A stretch of DNA of 64,000 nucleotides. It comes from Symsagittifera roscoffensis (Eukaryota; Xenacoelomorpha; Acoela; Convolutidae). Positions 49,330 through 59,028 of this stretch are shown here, piece after piece; the first letter of the stretch is position 1; each line of letters begins with the position of its first letter. Where the stretch lies: positions 25,997,254 to 26,061,253 of the forward strand of contig NC_087065.1 of the NCBI RefSeq assembly GCF_963678635.1, given 5' to 3'. The notes under the pieces are model-generated. The model worked only from the letters and a program-made list of their open reading frames with translations, searched no databases and was not told where the DNA came from. The translations under genes and the position numbers were made by a program.

Positions 49330-49557
49330 TTTTAATTGATTGATCGTTTCCAAACCTTTTCAAACGCTATCATGGGGTTGAAGTAATTGTTTTAATGCAA
49401 AAGGAAGCAGACTAATTTTGCCTTCAATTTTCCGAAAAGTAGTCGACTACTTTTCGGAAGTTTGAAGGCGAAATTAATTAGTTTTGTACTGCATGCAAAT
49501 AATTATTTCATCCAGCTGATGACATTTAAATAGGTTTGTAATACATCAATCAATTAG
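49330..49557. repeat. Foldback element with perfect palindromic centre
   Basis: The centre is a perfect palindrome (ttccgaaaagtagtcgac and its complement) at about 49427-49460. Imperfect pairing continues outward for roughly 110 bases per arm: attgattgat and ccaaaccttt on the left pair with aggtttg and atcaatcaat on the right. There is no ORF. This resembles a foldback MITE or an inverted duplication. Confidence 0.65.
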
Positions 49558-50182
49558 AATACTTATTGATGTTCACAATATAGACCTACAGCGTCCTTTT
49601 TTTTCTCAAATGTTGTCATTAATGGAGTCTTTTTTACCATTTTTGCATTAAAACTGAATAAGAAACAACCAAGGTTTTGACAAATTGGTAGTTTCGTTTG
49701 ATTCATTTCAGCGACTGAATCACTTAATGAACTAACTGGAAAACAAAACTAAAAGTGTTACCTTTGCTTTGAACGAACGCAATTAAATGATATATTCCAG
49801 ACGACCACTGTGCTTGCGATCCCTACGCTAAAGGGCTTTGCTTTAAATAGTTGCCCTGGTTTTGCACATAGTTCTTGTTAATTTATTTTAACCACTGTCA
49901 AAAAAGCTGCGTAGCATCATTTTGCGAGAATAGTACACCAGCGGAATTTTTGATTCGCTGTTGTTTTGTATTTAAATGCACTTGAAGAAGTATCTCATCA
50001 AAGTCAGTTTTGAGCACAAAAAGTCTTGGGTTTTCAGAAGCTTCCGTAGATCAAAAACATGTACTTTTTGAGCATTCGCTGGTCTTCAATCTAACTTGAT
50101 GTGTTCTGATATTTTGCTATCGACTGTCCTGGCTATATGAAAATATAAAGACTGATCAGGCCATTCATTCTAAATGTTTGTC

Positions 50183-50560
50183 TACACTAATGAGCTTGCT
50201 AGCGTAGTGTATTAGAACGATCATTCTTTTTTTCCAAATTAGCAAAAAAAAAGTGTTCATTAAAAGCGTTCACTTATTTGGCGGCTCTTGCTATAATCAA
50301 CTATGATCTGTAGCACTGGAAATTTCAGAGCATCTGTTCTATTCTTTGTTTGAGGCTAGTTTTTGTGGTTTATGAAGCGTCCGTGACTGAGTGGTTACCG
50401 CGTGAGACTGATAATCTCTTTGTTGCAAATCGAATCCCAGTCCTAGTCGAATTGTTACTATTTGGAGACTTAATTCTAGTTTTCTTTATTGCATTTTATA
50501 TAGCTGCCCTTTTGTGGTGTTCTCGGCAGTGTTTGCGAAGAGGAGCTTTGCCTCTCTGTC
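50183..50560 (+). mobile_element. tRNA-box-bearing hairpin-ended element beside the LTR retrotransposon
   Basis: It starts acactaatgagcttgctagc and ends tgcgaagaggagctttgcct. The tRNA-like part at 50374-50445 has tgactgagtggttaccgcgt (A-box-like), gagactgataatctc (anticodon-arm-like with GAT in the loop) and aaatcgaatcccag (B-box-like). Confidence 0.6.
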
Positions 50561-50614
50561 AAGTTTTGGGCTTTCAATTTCCTTGATAAAAATCACTGCC
50601 ATATCCAAATTTGA

Positions 50615-50874
50615 TGTGATATGCGTTGCGATATCAATTGAAAACAAGTTGTAATTCAATACTGTATTCTGAATATTGAATTTAGTTTTTTCTTTTCTTT
50701 GTTTTGGTATTGGTTACTGAGATCTAGATCAGTGCTGAAAAACTCTGATCTGTCACTTAGTCTCAATGTCATTACACACTGTGACCTTGAGTATACCATA
50801 AAAGTAATAAGTAAGCACCGTAGGTTGGTTGTACATACATAAACAATTACTGCTACTGCAGTAGCGGTATGACA
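50615..50874 (-). repeat. 3' LTR (260 bp)
   Basis: It starts tgtgatatgcg and ends ggtatgaca on the plus strand, giving TG...CA termini. It is preceded on the plus strand by the tttga target duplication. Just inside it (50875-50890, read on minus) is a purine-rich run gagggggatg, the expected polypurine primer next to a 3' LTR. Confidence 0.95.
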
Positions 50875-50998
50875 CATCCCCCTCGGTAAGAGAAATAAAT
50901 TATACAACATAAGTAGAATAATTTATTTAAAAAGAGTTCACTGCACTCAGTTCACAAGAAAGTTGCTGGGTTACTTGAAGGTTTAGTTTATAGAATTT

Positions 50999-52774
50999 TC
51001 AATGTTCTTCCAGCTCTATTTCCCAACTCGGGTTCCATTCCACTCCTTCATCTAGCGTAGCATACCCAAATTTTCGCATGAATAAGTGTCGTTCGAGCCG
51101 TCTTATTTTCGATTCCACCGGTCTGTCGCTTCGTTCCTTGAAGTCTCTTAGTTGATTTCGATATTCCTGAAGTGCTGTTTTCAGGAGTGCTCCCCCTCTC
51201 AGATTCTCTGATATCTCTTTAATTGAGTGCTTTATCGGGTCACCAAAGCGTTTCGGTTCCTTGTTTTTCGTTTGCCTGGAGCTTCGTCTGATATTCGACT
51301 CTTCGGTACTCGACTCATCCGAGAATCCTTGAGATGGTTCGAATGTCGTATCTTTCTCCGAAATTTGTTTTGGGTTTTCTCTAATTTCGTCTGCAACTCG
51401 CTGAACTCCTCGTTTTAGTAATTGGTCTGCATATTTTTCCCACTCGGAAGGTGCTATATTTCGGTTGTGGAATGTGTCGATTATGTCCTCTGGAGGTGTC
51501 TGGGAATCAATACATTTCAATTTTGACCGCTGTTTTGATTTAGGTGTAGAGCTTGTCTGAGTTTTATGATCTAATTTTCCCGACTTTGATGTTGATTGCT
51601 CCTGCTCCAGATCGGCTGCCGTCGCAGTTTGGCTTGTCCCCTGTTGTTGCTTGTTTTGGTTTTTCTTTTTCACTTTCTTCTCCGTCTTCTTTTTGTCGCT
51701 TTCCTCTTTAGTTGAACTTGGACCCGCCAGATTTGGTTTTGCTCTCTTAATTGCCAAGTTCAGGCCTCCCCCTGCTTCTGTGTCTTTTGAAGTCACTACT
51801 GTTTGGCTCTTTTGGAAACGATCTATGGGATTCATCGCATCTGCGATCTCCATGTCTCGTTGCAGTTCTTCATCGGACCCTAACTCCTCGAGTAATTCGG
51901 GGGAACTGATCCTTTGAAACTTTTTCGTAGGTTCCGCCGATGGACTCTTACTCGCACTCCGCTGATTTTCCTGTGTCAGCACTGTTTTCGATTGTGCAAT
52001 ATCCGACTTCCGATAGATAGAGCCTGTAGACGTCTTGATCGTTGAGTCTGTTTCGGAAGCGATTTTCCCCTTTAATAGTTTTGTTAGTGCTTGTCCACTT
52101 TTTCTTAGCGGGTACTTTCTAAGTATTGTCTTAGGCGGGGATTTACATTGGTCTTCAACTTTGTCTTCAATAAATCCTTTCTCCCATGAGTATATCATCT
52201 CCTTTCGTAGATCAGGATTTAGTAGTCCAGTCTCGTCCACTAATCGTCTGATATCATTTTTAGCCGCATCTCTTCTCTCGTTGTTCCAGCGGGCGTTCGC
52301 CTCCAACAGCTCCTTTAGGGCTTTAGCCCTCTCTGTATCCCTGTCCGATGTTAGTTGCTGCTTGTGCAGTGGGCTTGTATCTCTGCTGAGTTGTCCTTTG
52401 CGTACTATTTTGAGGTTCTCTCTTGATTGGTCAATTCTGCGTTTCAATTGAGAAGCCGTCAATGCTGAGCGTTCCAAGTGTTGTTTGTCTAAATAGTCAG
52501 AATTGTTTAAAAACCTATCCCTCACAATTTTAAATTCCGTTTTTAGTAGTCTGCCAAAATGCGCTTGAAATGGGGATACTTGAATGGTTTTCTGCTTGTT
52601 CCACCGCAAATCTCTCATTATAATACTAAGGCATAACTTGGTCGATTTATTTTTTTTTCGAGCAACATCACCCCCAGTCTTCTTTTTATAGTTTGGATTG
52701 TACGTTCTACGAAACCACAGCCTCGGTGGTCCCCCACCGGACAGAATTTTTGCTCGATATTGAGTCTTGAACAA
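50999..52774 (-). CDS. pol: C-terminal part of pol: integrase end and charged tail
   Basis: An open frame of 591 codons. The first ~100 codons include KTIQVSPFQAHFGR, the end of the integrase core region, but in a different frame from the rest of the core, which is split across frames just upstream. The remainder is a long Lys/Ser/Glu-rich tail ending with IRRSSRQTKNKEPKRFGD, like the basic tails of other Ty3-type polyproteins. The first ~240 codons are duplicated almost exactly at 54724-53992. No envelope-like protein was seen. Confidence 0.7.
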   Translation of the reverse strand: MFKTQYRAKILSGGGPPRLWFRRTYNPNYKKKTGGDVARKKNKSTKLCLSIIMRDLRWNKQKTIQVSPFQAHFGRLLKTEFKIVRDRFLNNSDYLDKQHLERSALTASQLKRRIDQSRENLKIVRKGQLSRDTSPLHKQQLTSDRDTERAKALKELLEANARWNNERRDAAKNDIRRLVDETGLLNPDLRKEMIYSWEKGFIEDKVEDQCKSPPKTILRKYPLRKSGQALTKLLKGKIASETDSTIKTSTGSIYRKSDIAQSKTVLTQENQRSASKSPSAEPTKKFQRISSPELLEELGSDEELQRDMEIADAMNPIDRFQKSQTVVTSKDTEAGGGLNLAIKRAKPNLAGPSSTKEESDKKKTEKKVKKKNQNKQQQGTSQTATAADLEQEQSTSKSGKLDHKTQTSSTPKSKQRSKLKCIDSQTPPEDIIDTFHNRNIAPSEWEKYADQLLKRGVQRVADEIRENPKQISEKDTTFEPSQGFSDESSTEESNIRRSSRQTKNKEPKRFGDPIKHSIKEISENLRGGALLKTALQEYRNQLRDFKERSDRPVESKIRRLERHLFMRKFGYATLDEGVEWNPSWEIELEEH

Positions 52775-52865
52775 ATTTTTTTTAGCGTTTTCCCTTTAAA
52801 GCCTGAAAATTGATCAGAGCGAAATCACATGTGTGTCGATATAAGATCTCAAGAATTTTACTGTG
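52042..52865 (-). repeat. Internal 824 bp duplication, copy B
   Basis: This is identical to 53992-54815 at an offset of exactly 1,950 bases, apart from two substitutions that I found (aacagctcc/aacaactcc and ctctgtatcc/ctctttatcc). It covers the second half of the integrase and the start of the tail, in what appears to be its natural position after the first half of integrase. Confidence 0.92.
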
Positions 52866-54724
52866 CACTTCCCACTTGTAGATTTCGTAACCTTCACCGA
52901 TGGAAATTTTGAGAATCGATCTAAGGGTACTAAGAGGTAGATTTTTTTTCCTTTTTGATTTTCTATGGGCCCCGCGTAATCTAATTGTACTTCCTGTCCC
53001 GGCTGCGTGAGCAGTGGCAGTGGTTTTGACGCGTTTTTCGAAATAAGATTTTTTAGATTCTTACCGTATCTGGTACAGCTACGGCACTCCTCGGCTAGAT
53101 TCACAATGTCCTTGTTCATATGCGGCCACCACAGGTATTGTGATGCTCCTAGTATAGCCTCTTGGCCTGGATGCCCTCGATGTATTCTTTTGAGAACAGC
53201 TTGTCTTAGTTGGACTGGGACCGCTAGCCGATTATTCACCAAAATGCAGTCGTCCTGCACTGCCATCTGCGACCACAACGGATTCGTATAAGGTCCCATT
53301 AGTCCGAAGCCTTGTTTGTCCCCTCTTTCTATCACTCGTCTAAGGCGGTCCATCCATGTGTCTTCGGTGGTTAGTTCGGCCAACAGACTTTTGTCAAACA
53401 GTTTTGCCAAATTGTCCAAGGTCTCCTCTTGCTGCTGCTTCGGCAGTTTTAGTTTGCCCAACGTCTTCGGCGGTTCGATTGCACACACTTCTTCTTCAAT
53501 TTCAGCCTCTTCTGTGGTCGTCAGGTCCATTTCTATGACCTGCACCTCACTTACTTTTCTTTCCGCCGATGCGGTTGGTTTGTGTATCGCTGAACTTTGT
53601 CCATATTCTGAGCTATCTCTGACCTCCTCTGTGTGTGCCACCAATTCTCTATTAGGTCCCCGTATATTGTCTTCTCCGCCAATTAGTTGCCAGAATGAAA
53701 GAAGTCTCTGATCTGCTTCTCGTTGTTGATCTGGTTCGAGCTGCCATTTCACTCGTGATGCCTGTCTAGTTTCACTGTCGGAGCTATCCCTATTTTTACG
53801 GCCACCTCTTATGATTTTTCTTGTTCGCTGTACTGTTTCTGTGATTTCCTCCTCTTCTGAGAGTTCGTTTGCATTTGTCATCGAGCGGTTCCACTTTGGG
53901 TCCAGTAGGCTCTCTTCACGTTCGTCGTTTCGCCATTCCTGTGGTGAATCCGACCACCAATCGTACGATCTGTTTCCTGACATCTCGTTCCTTGAGTCTG
54001 TTTCGGAAGCGATTTTCCCCTTTAATAGTTTTGTTAGTGCTTGTCCACTTTTTCTTAGCGGGTACTTTCTAAGTATTGTCTTAGGCGGGGATTTACATTG
54101 GTCTTCAACTTTGTCTTCAATAAATCCTTTCTCCCATGAGTATATCATCTCCTTTCGTAGATCAGGATTTAGTAGTCCAGTCTCGTCCACTAATCGTCTG
54201 ATATCATTTTTAGCCGCATCTCTTCTCTCGTTGTTCCAGCGGGCGTTCGCCTCCAACAACTCCTTTAGGGCTTTAGCCCTCTCTTTATCCCTGTCCGATG
54301 TTAGTTGCTGCTTGTGCAGTGGGCTTGTATCTCTGCTGAGTTGTCCTTTGCGTACTATTTTGAGGTTCTCTCTTGATTGGTCAATTCTGCGTTTCAATTG
54401 AGAAGCCGTCAATGCTGAGCGTTCCAAGTGTTGTTTGTCTAAATAGTCAGAATTGTTTAAAAACCTATCCCTCACAATTTTAAATTCCGTTTTTAGTAGT
54501 CTGCCAAAATGCGCTTGAAATGGGGATACTTGAATGGTTTTCTGCTTGTTCCACCGCAAATCTCTCATTATAATACTAAGGCATAACTTGGTCGATTTAT
54601 TTTTTTTTCGAGCAACATCACCCCCAGTCTTCTTTTTATAGTTTGGATTGTACGTTCTACGAAACCACAGCCTCGGTGGTCCCCCACCGGACAGAATTTT
54701 TGCTCGATATTGAGTCTTGAACAA
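52814..54724 (-). CDS. pol: pol segment: duplicated tail piece, linker and first half of integrase
   Basis: An open frame of 636 codons. Codons 1-243 repeat the start of the neighbouring ORF. A linker rich in Glu/Asp/Arg follows, then the integrase zinc-binding region (RIHRGHPGQEA ... WWPHMNKDI ... CRSC) and the beginning of the catalytic core (LDYAGPIENQKGKKIYLLVP). The frame ends before the remaining catalytic acidic residues, which lie in another frame beyond a one-base shift near 52823. As it stands this cannot give a complete integrase. Confidence 0.7.
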   Translation of the reverse strand: MFKTQYRAKILSGGGPPRLWFRRTYNPNYKKKTGGDVARKKNKSTKLCLSIIMRDLRWNKQKTIQVSPFQAHFGRLLKTEFKIVRDRFLNNSDYLDKQHLERSALTASQLKRRIDQSRENLKIVRKGQLSRDTSPLHKQQLTSDRDKERAKALKELLEANARWNNERRDAAKNDIRRLVDETGLLNPDLRKEMIYSWEKGFIEDKVEDQCKSPPKTILRKYPLRKSGQALTKLLKGKIASETDSRNEMSGNRSYDWWSDSPQEWRNDEREESLLDPKWNRSMTNANELSEEEEITETVQRTRKIIRGGRKNRDSSDSETRQASRVKWQLEPDQQREADQRLLSFWQLIGGEDNIRGPNRELVAHTEEVRDSSEYGQSSAIHKPTASAERKVSEVQVIEMDLTTTEEAEIEEEVCAIEPPKTLGKLKLPKQQQEETLDNLAKLFDKSLLAELTTEDTWMDRLRRVIERGDKQGFGLMGPYTNPLWSQMAVQDDCILVNNRLAVPVQLRQAVLKRIHRGHPGQEAILGASQYLWWPHMNKDIVNLAEECRSCTRYGKNLKNLISKNASKPLPLLTQPGQEVQLDYAGPIENQKGKKIYLLVPLDRFSKFPSVKVTKSTSGKCTVKFLRSYIDTHVISL

Positions 54725-54815
54725 ATTTTTTTTAGCGTTTTCCCTTTAAAGCCTGAAAATTGATCAGAGCGAAATCACATGTGTGTCGATATAAGATCTC
54801 AAGAATTTTACTGTG
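53992..54815 (-). repeat. Internal 824 bp duplication, copy A (ectopic, after RNase H)
   Basis: This copy sits between the RNase H region and the integrase linker, where the second half of integrase should not be. Junction sequences show short shared tracts (ctgtg at one side, ttgagtctg at the other), fitting a strand-transfer event during reverse transcription. Confidence 0.92.
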
Positions 54816-57075
54816 TTTTTTGAGTTGAGTTGACAAAAAAGTGATCGGCTTATGTTGAACTACTGTGTTTAGCTGTTTTTGCAGTCGTGGAAATTGTTTT
54901 CTCTCGTTCCGGTCGAGCTTTGTTCGTTTTTGACCGTTTTGGTTGCTATAGCAACCATTGCTTGATGACTGTTTCTTTGCATTCCTTCTAGAACATTCTA
55001 GAACGTTTTCGTTCCGGTCGAGCGACCCAGTTTCTTTGAGCCTACTGTTCATGCAGTCTAATGCCTCATGAAAGGAGTTTATTGTCGCCACTACAAACTT
55101 TTCGTCTAATTCTGATTCGGGCCAGGGATCATTGTAGGGATCACGCGATAAATAATCAACTATGCCCATGTCCCTCCCCGGAATGTGAACTATATTAAAC
55201 GGATATGGCAATAACCGGTCAACCCAATGGGTCAAACGGGTTTGATAGGTCTTATTTGACTTGTTACCATCTAACGCTGATGTAAGCGCTTTATGATCTG
55301 TTGCGATGATAAATGGTTTTCCCAACAGGTAGTGTTTATATCTGTCTACTGCCCAAACAACTGCCAGTAACTCCAGTTCATTTGTTGAATAATTTTTTTT
55401 CTTGGGCATTCAGATATCGGGATGCGAATGAAATTGGAACCCACAGGCCTGTGTCATTTTGTTGTTCCAATGTAGCCCCTAGCCCATCATGGCTCGCATC
55501 ACATTTAACTCGTGTTTCTCGGTTAGCATCGTAATAATATACTTTTGTTATATTTGCAACAGCTTCTTTTATAGCATTAAATACTACCGTGTGTTCATCC
55601 CCCACTCAAACTTTTTGACCGGGAGTTTCATGTGTTTTAACTTTTTCTTTTGATTTTCTTCTTTAAGAAGTGGTCTCAATTTCTCAGTCAGGCTTGCTGC
55701 GTTAGGTATAAATTTAGCTAAGTGATTTATACTTCCCAGAAATAACCTTAACTGCTTAAGCGATTTCGGCGGGTTCAGATTTACAACCGCTTCGGTTTTA
55801 GTGATTTTAGGTCTAACCCCTACTTCTGAGAGGTGATGACCTAACCAAATCACTTCTTGTTTGAAAAATTCGCACTTTGATAATTTCAATGCCAAATTTT
55901 CCGCATCCAATTTCTTTAGTACTGCTTCCACCAGATTTCCATGTTCAATTTCATTTTCTTTTGACACAATAAGTATGTCATCCAGAAAACAGAACGTGTT
56001 TTTAGCGTGATTGATAGTCCTATCCATAGCCTTTTGAAATTCAGCTGGCATATCCGCTAAACCATAGAACCCTGTCAGAAATCTGTATGTTCCGGTTGCT
56101 TTCCCACCAACAATGTTAAAGTTGCATTGTAAAGCTGTATCAGCAGCCAATTTTAATTGACTGTACGCATATTTCAAATCTAACACCGTGAAATATAGAG
56201 TACCATTCTTGTTTTCGGTAACAATTTGGCTCACCCCATAGATCAGTTCATCTACATTCGGTATTTGATATTTGTTTTTGAACAATTGTCAGTAATTGGT
56301 TTCGCGTCCATGGCCAATTTTATTGAGTCATCTTTTTTAACTGTTATCACAATCGGAGCGATAAAGCAATCACTTGTACATTTGTCGAGTTTTGTTATAT
56401 GACCTTCTGTCAACAACTTCTCGATTTCTTTTTCAACCATATCTTGTATGTGAATTGGGATTCTTCTCCCCTTTTCTTGAATTGGACATAGTGATATTTA
56501 AATTTTGAACTTACAATGTGATTTTTTGAAATTCCTTGTCTATCAAATAAGTTTTTCAATTTAGTGAAAATTTTTTCTTTCCAACCTTCTGACTGCTCGC
56601 ACATGAGCACGTCAAACCTGGTAAGTTCCTTTGGCGCTGGTTTTTGTGTAGTAACTATTCCCACTTGTCCTTGCAGATCTAGTCCCATGATGCATCTGGT
56701 TTTACGTTCTGATACCAGAAAGGTAGCGCCTTTTACCTCCCAGCCTGTTGACCGAAGATTGGTCTTAAGGGCTCCCAGTATACTGATCGGTTGTTTGTTG
56801 TAATCAACGAATTTGGTTTGTAAGTTCAGTTTTCCTGACGGAATGAATCTTACTTTGCTTGATTTATTCATAATTTCCTTCGCCGTCGCCCAATTGAGAA
56901 ATGAAACTGGACTTCCCGTGTCCACTGTTAGTTGTATTATTTGGTTGTCGATTCGTACCATGGCCTTTAGTGAATTTACTCGTTTCAATGTTGGATCTCG
57001 AATCGAATCTATTTTCTGAACTCGTATCATTTCTGCAATTGAATTGTTCCTCATTTCATCAATTCGATCTTTCAC
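54816..57075 (-). CDS. pol: pol: protease, reverse transcriptase and RNase H (frame interrupted)
   Basis: Read on minus from 57075. The protease shows LTVDTGSPVSFL (57075-56410). The reverse transcriptase has TGFYGLADMPAEFQKAMD and the active-site FLDDILIVSK (56285-55584). RNase H follows with VKCDASHDGLGATL (55605-55378) and IIATDHKALTSAL, then DRLLPYPFNIVHIPGRDMGIV (55409-54816). There are frame changes near 56440, 56270, 55590 and 55390. A -1/+1 shift between gag and protease (57078) is normal for this group; the other breaks are not. Confidence 0.85.
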
Positions 57076-58275
57076 ATATTTTGAAACTCCTCGTTTTCCA
57101 GTTGATAGGTTTGTATTGACATAACTTCAAACTCACTACATGACCCAACACTTTCACTTATCTGATCGCATTCCTCTACAGATCCTCCCGAGTCTTCCGC
57201 AACTTCGCTTACTTGTTGAGATCTGCACATTTTTGCAAAGTGATTTGGTTTACCACAGTTCGTACAAGTTTTCCCCATTGTTGCACAATTTTTTAGATGT
57301 CCTTGATCAAATGTCCTTGCACATCTGTTACATGGTTGTTTTCATGTTGTGATTCTTGTTATTATTTTGTCTTTTGTTCGAATCCTTTGTTTTGATTCTT
57401 TGTTGTCCCTGACAAATTTCGAACTGCCATTACAGGTTCTTGTTTTATTCTCACACCCGAGGTGTAATTGTTACTTGACCCTCCTGTAGCCGCCGCATTT
57501 GTCTTTTGGAACGCCATTGTGGTTAACTTGCTATGTTCGAATTTTATCGCCCTTTTCAGAACCTCTTCCGGGTCTAAGGTCTCGAATGTCAACGTGTCCT
57601 GCAATGTCATGTTCTTCATTTTTAAAATAAATAGATCACGTACTATTTCGTTTTCCAATGTTCCAAGTTCTGATCGGGCTGCTTGCGCAGTTAGCGCTGC
57701 GTGAAATGATTCCAGAGATTCTCCAGATTCTTGCATTCTCGTAAATAGCTTGTATCTTTCATATGTTACACATTTCTCCTTTCAAAACGAAACTTCTGTC
57801 AGTTCTGTAATTTCCTTGAACGTCATTTTCGATATTTCAGCATGTGGGTTCTTCTGTAGGAATCGTTTTTTCCTTCTGTACCCAAAGACAAAAATAATCT
57901 GGACACCAATTTCTTTTGTTTTTTGTTGTAGAAAACATTGTGTCCGACTCGTGGGCCCCTTGTCCTTCTGTCTTCATTCTCCAACAATACTCTATCCCTT
58001 GCTAGTTTGTCTCAAAGGGTCCTCGCATTCCTTGCATCTTCATTCTCTCCTTCTCGGGGTGTTTCTAGTCGCGGTGGTGGTTCCTCTAGTATGTCTTTTG
58101 GTTCTTCCATAATAATCTCTGGGTTCACATTTTCTTTAACCCTAACCGCCATAGGAAATTGTTCGAACCAAATTTTGAATTGCCACGGAGGATCTAGATT
58201 CGCTGACGCCCAAAATACCGGGATTCCCATATCCGTTCTGTTATCTTGAGCTGCGAATCCTGCTGGCTGCGCCAT
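57072..58275 (-). CDS. gag: gag: capsid-like region and CCHC zinc knuckle (frame interrupted)
   Basis: It starts at 58275, where the A of the ATG is the last base of the 5' LTR. Frames 58275-58012, 57736-57362 and 57278-57072 together cover gag. The middle frame has ESGESLESFHAALTAQA and FETLDPEEVLKRAIKFE, typical of Ty3-type capsid C-terminal sequence. The last has a zinc knuckle CTNCGKPNHFAKMC. At least two frame breaks separate these parts. Confidence 0.75.
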
Positions 58276-58534
58276 GTGATATGCGTTGCGATATCAATTG
58301 AAAACAAGTTGTAATTCAATACTGTATTCTGAATATTGAATTTAGTTTTTTCTTTTCTTTGTTTTGGTATTGGTTACTGAGATCTAGATCAGTGCTGAAA
58401 AACTCTGATCTGTCACTTAGTCTCAATGTCATCACACACTGTGACCTTGAGTATACCATAAAAGTAATAAGTAAGCACCGTAGGTTGGTTGTACATACAT
58501 AAACAATTACTGCTACTGCAGTAGCGGTATGACA
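58275..58534 (-). repeat. 5' LTR (260 bp)
   Basis: It is identical to the other LTR except for one base (atcacacact here, attacacact in 50615-50874). The sequence right after it in the coding direction begins TGGCGCAGCCAGC. TGG fits the CCA end of a priming tRNA, but I cannot name the tRNA. Confidence 0.95.
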
Positions 58535-59028
58535 TTTGATATAAAATTTTTCTTAAAAAAATTGAGTTCTTGCGTTATAAAAAAATTAAGATAGCAACTT
58601 TTTCCCTAAGCTAAAAAAAATGTCGAAAGTATTTTTTTTCTTCAAAATTCTGCTTGCAAAAAACTGCATTTTCTCAATTACTTTTCCAATTATACGTAGT
58701 TTGTAGTAGTGAATCAAAAATGTTGGAGACAATGAAAAAATGACGAGTCATATCTTGTAGCTTTGGGCGTGTTGTATCTGGGGTTCAGTTTTTATCTACA
58801 AAATTTCTGATTACCTGCAAAAAACTAAGTCTCTGCAGCTAGTAGTTGTTTCGGTAAACTCATGTGAATGAAATTTTGGCATAAGAGTTTCTGTTAATGA
58901 GCTTTGCGACAGCGGAGAGCTTTTAGGCTGGATATAAGAATTTTTTGATAAAAAACGAAAGTGGAAAAAAAAATTTGGAAATTTTGGGAAAAGTTTTGAA
59001 GGAAAAGACCTTATCATACAACCTTCTT

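Larger units (their letters stand above)
47829..50614. other. Gene-free stretch
   Basis: No coding region is recognised in 2.8 kb of AT-rich DNA. It contains a large foldback (about 49330-49557) and a tRNA-box element (50183-50560) lying 54 bases from the LTR retrotransposon. Confidence 0.5.
50615..58534 (-). mobile_element. Full-length, very young Ty3/mdg4-like LTR retrotransposon
   Basis: The element is 7,920 bases, coding on the minus strand, and flanked by a perfect 5 bp target duplication tttga (50610-50614 and 58535-58539). Its 260 bp LTRs differ at one base that I could find. Gene order is gag, protease, reverse transcriptase, RNase H, integrase, the Ty3-type order. Reading frames are interrupted in several places, and an internal 824 bp segment is present twice. 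The near-identical LTRs indicate recent insertion, so the breaks were either inherited from a parent moved in trans or are sequence errors. Confidence 0.93.

Noticed and set aside
49514-49530. Possible hammerhead ribozyme (ctgatga core-like string)
   Set aside because: No matching gaaa/cgaaa core strand and stem arrangement was found nearby; the match lies in a foldback arm by chance.
51651-54401. Plus-strand ORFs across the LTR element
   Set aside because: They are antisense shadows of gag-pol with Ser/Phe-rich composition and no domains.
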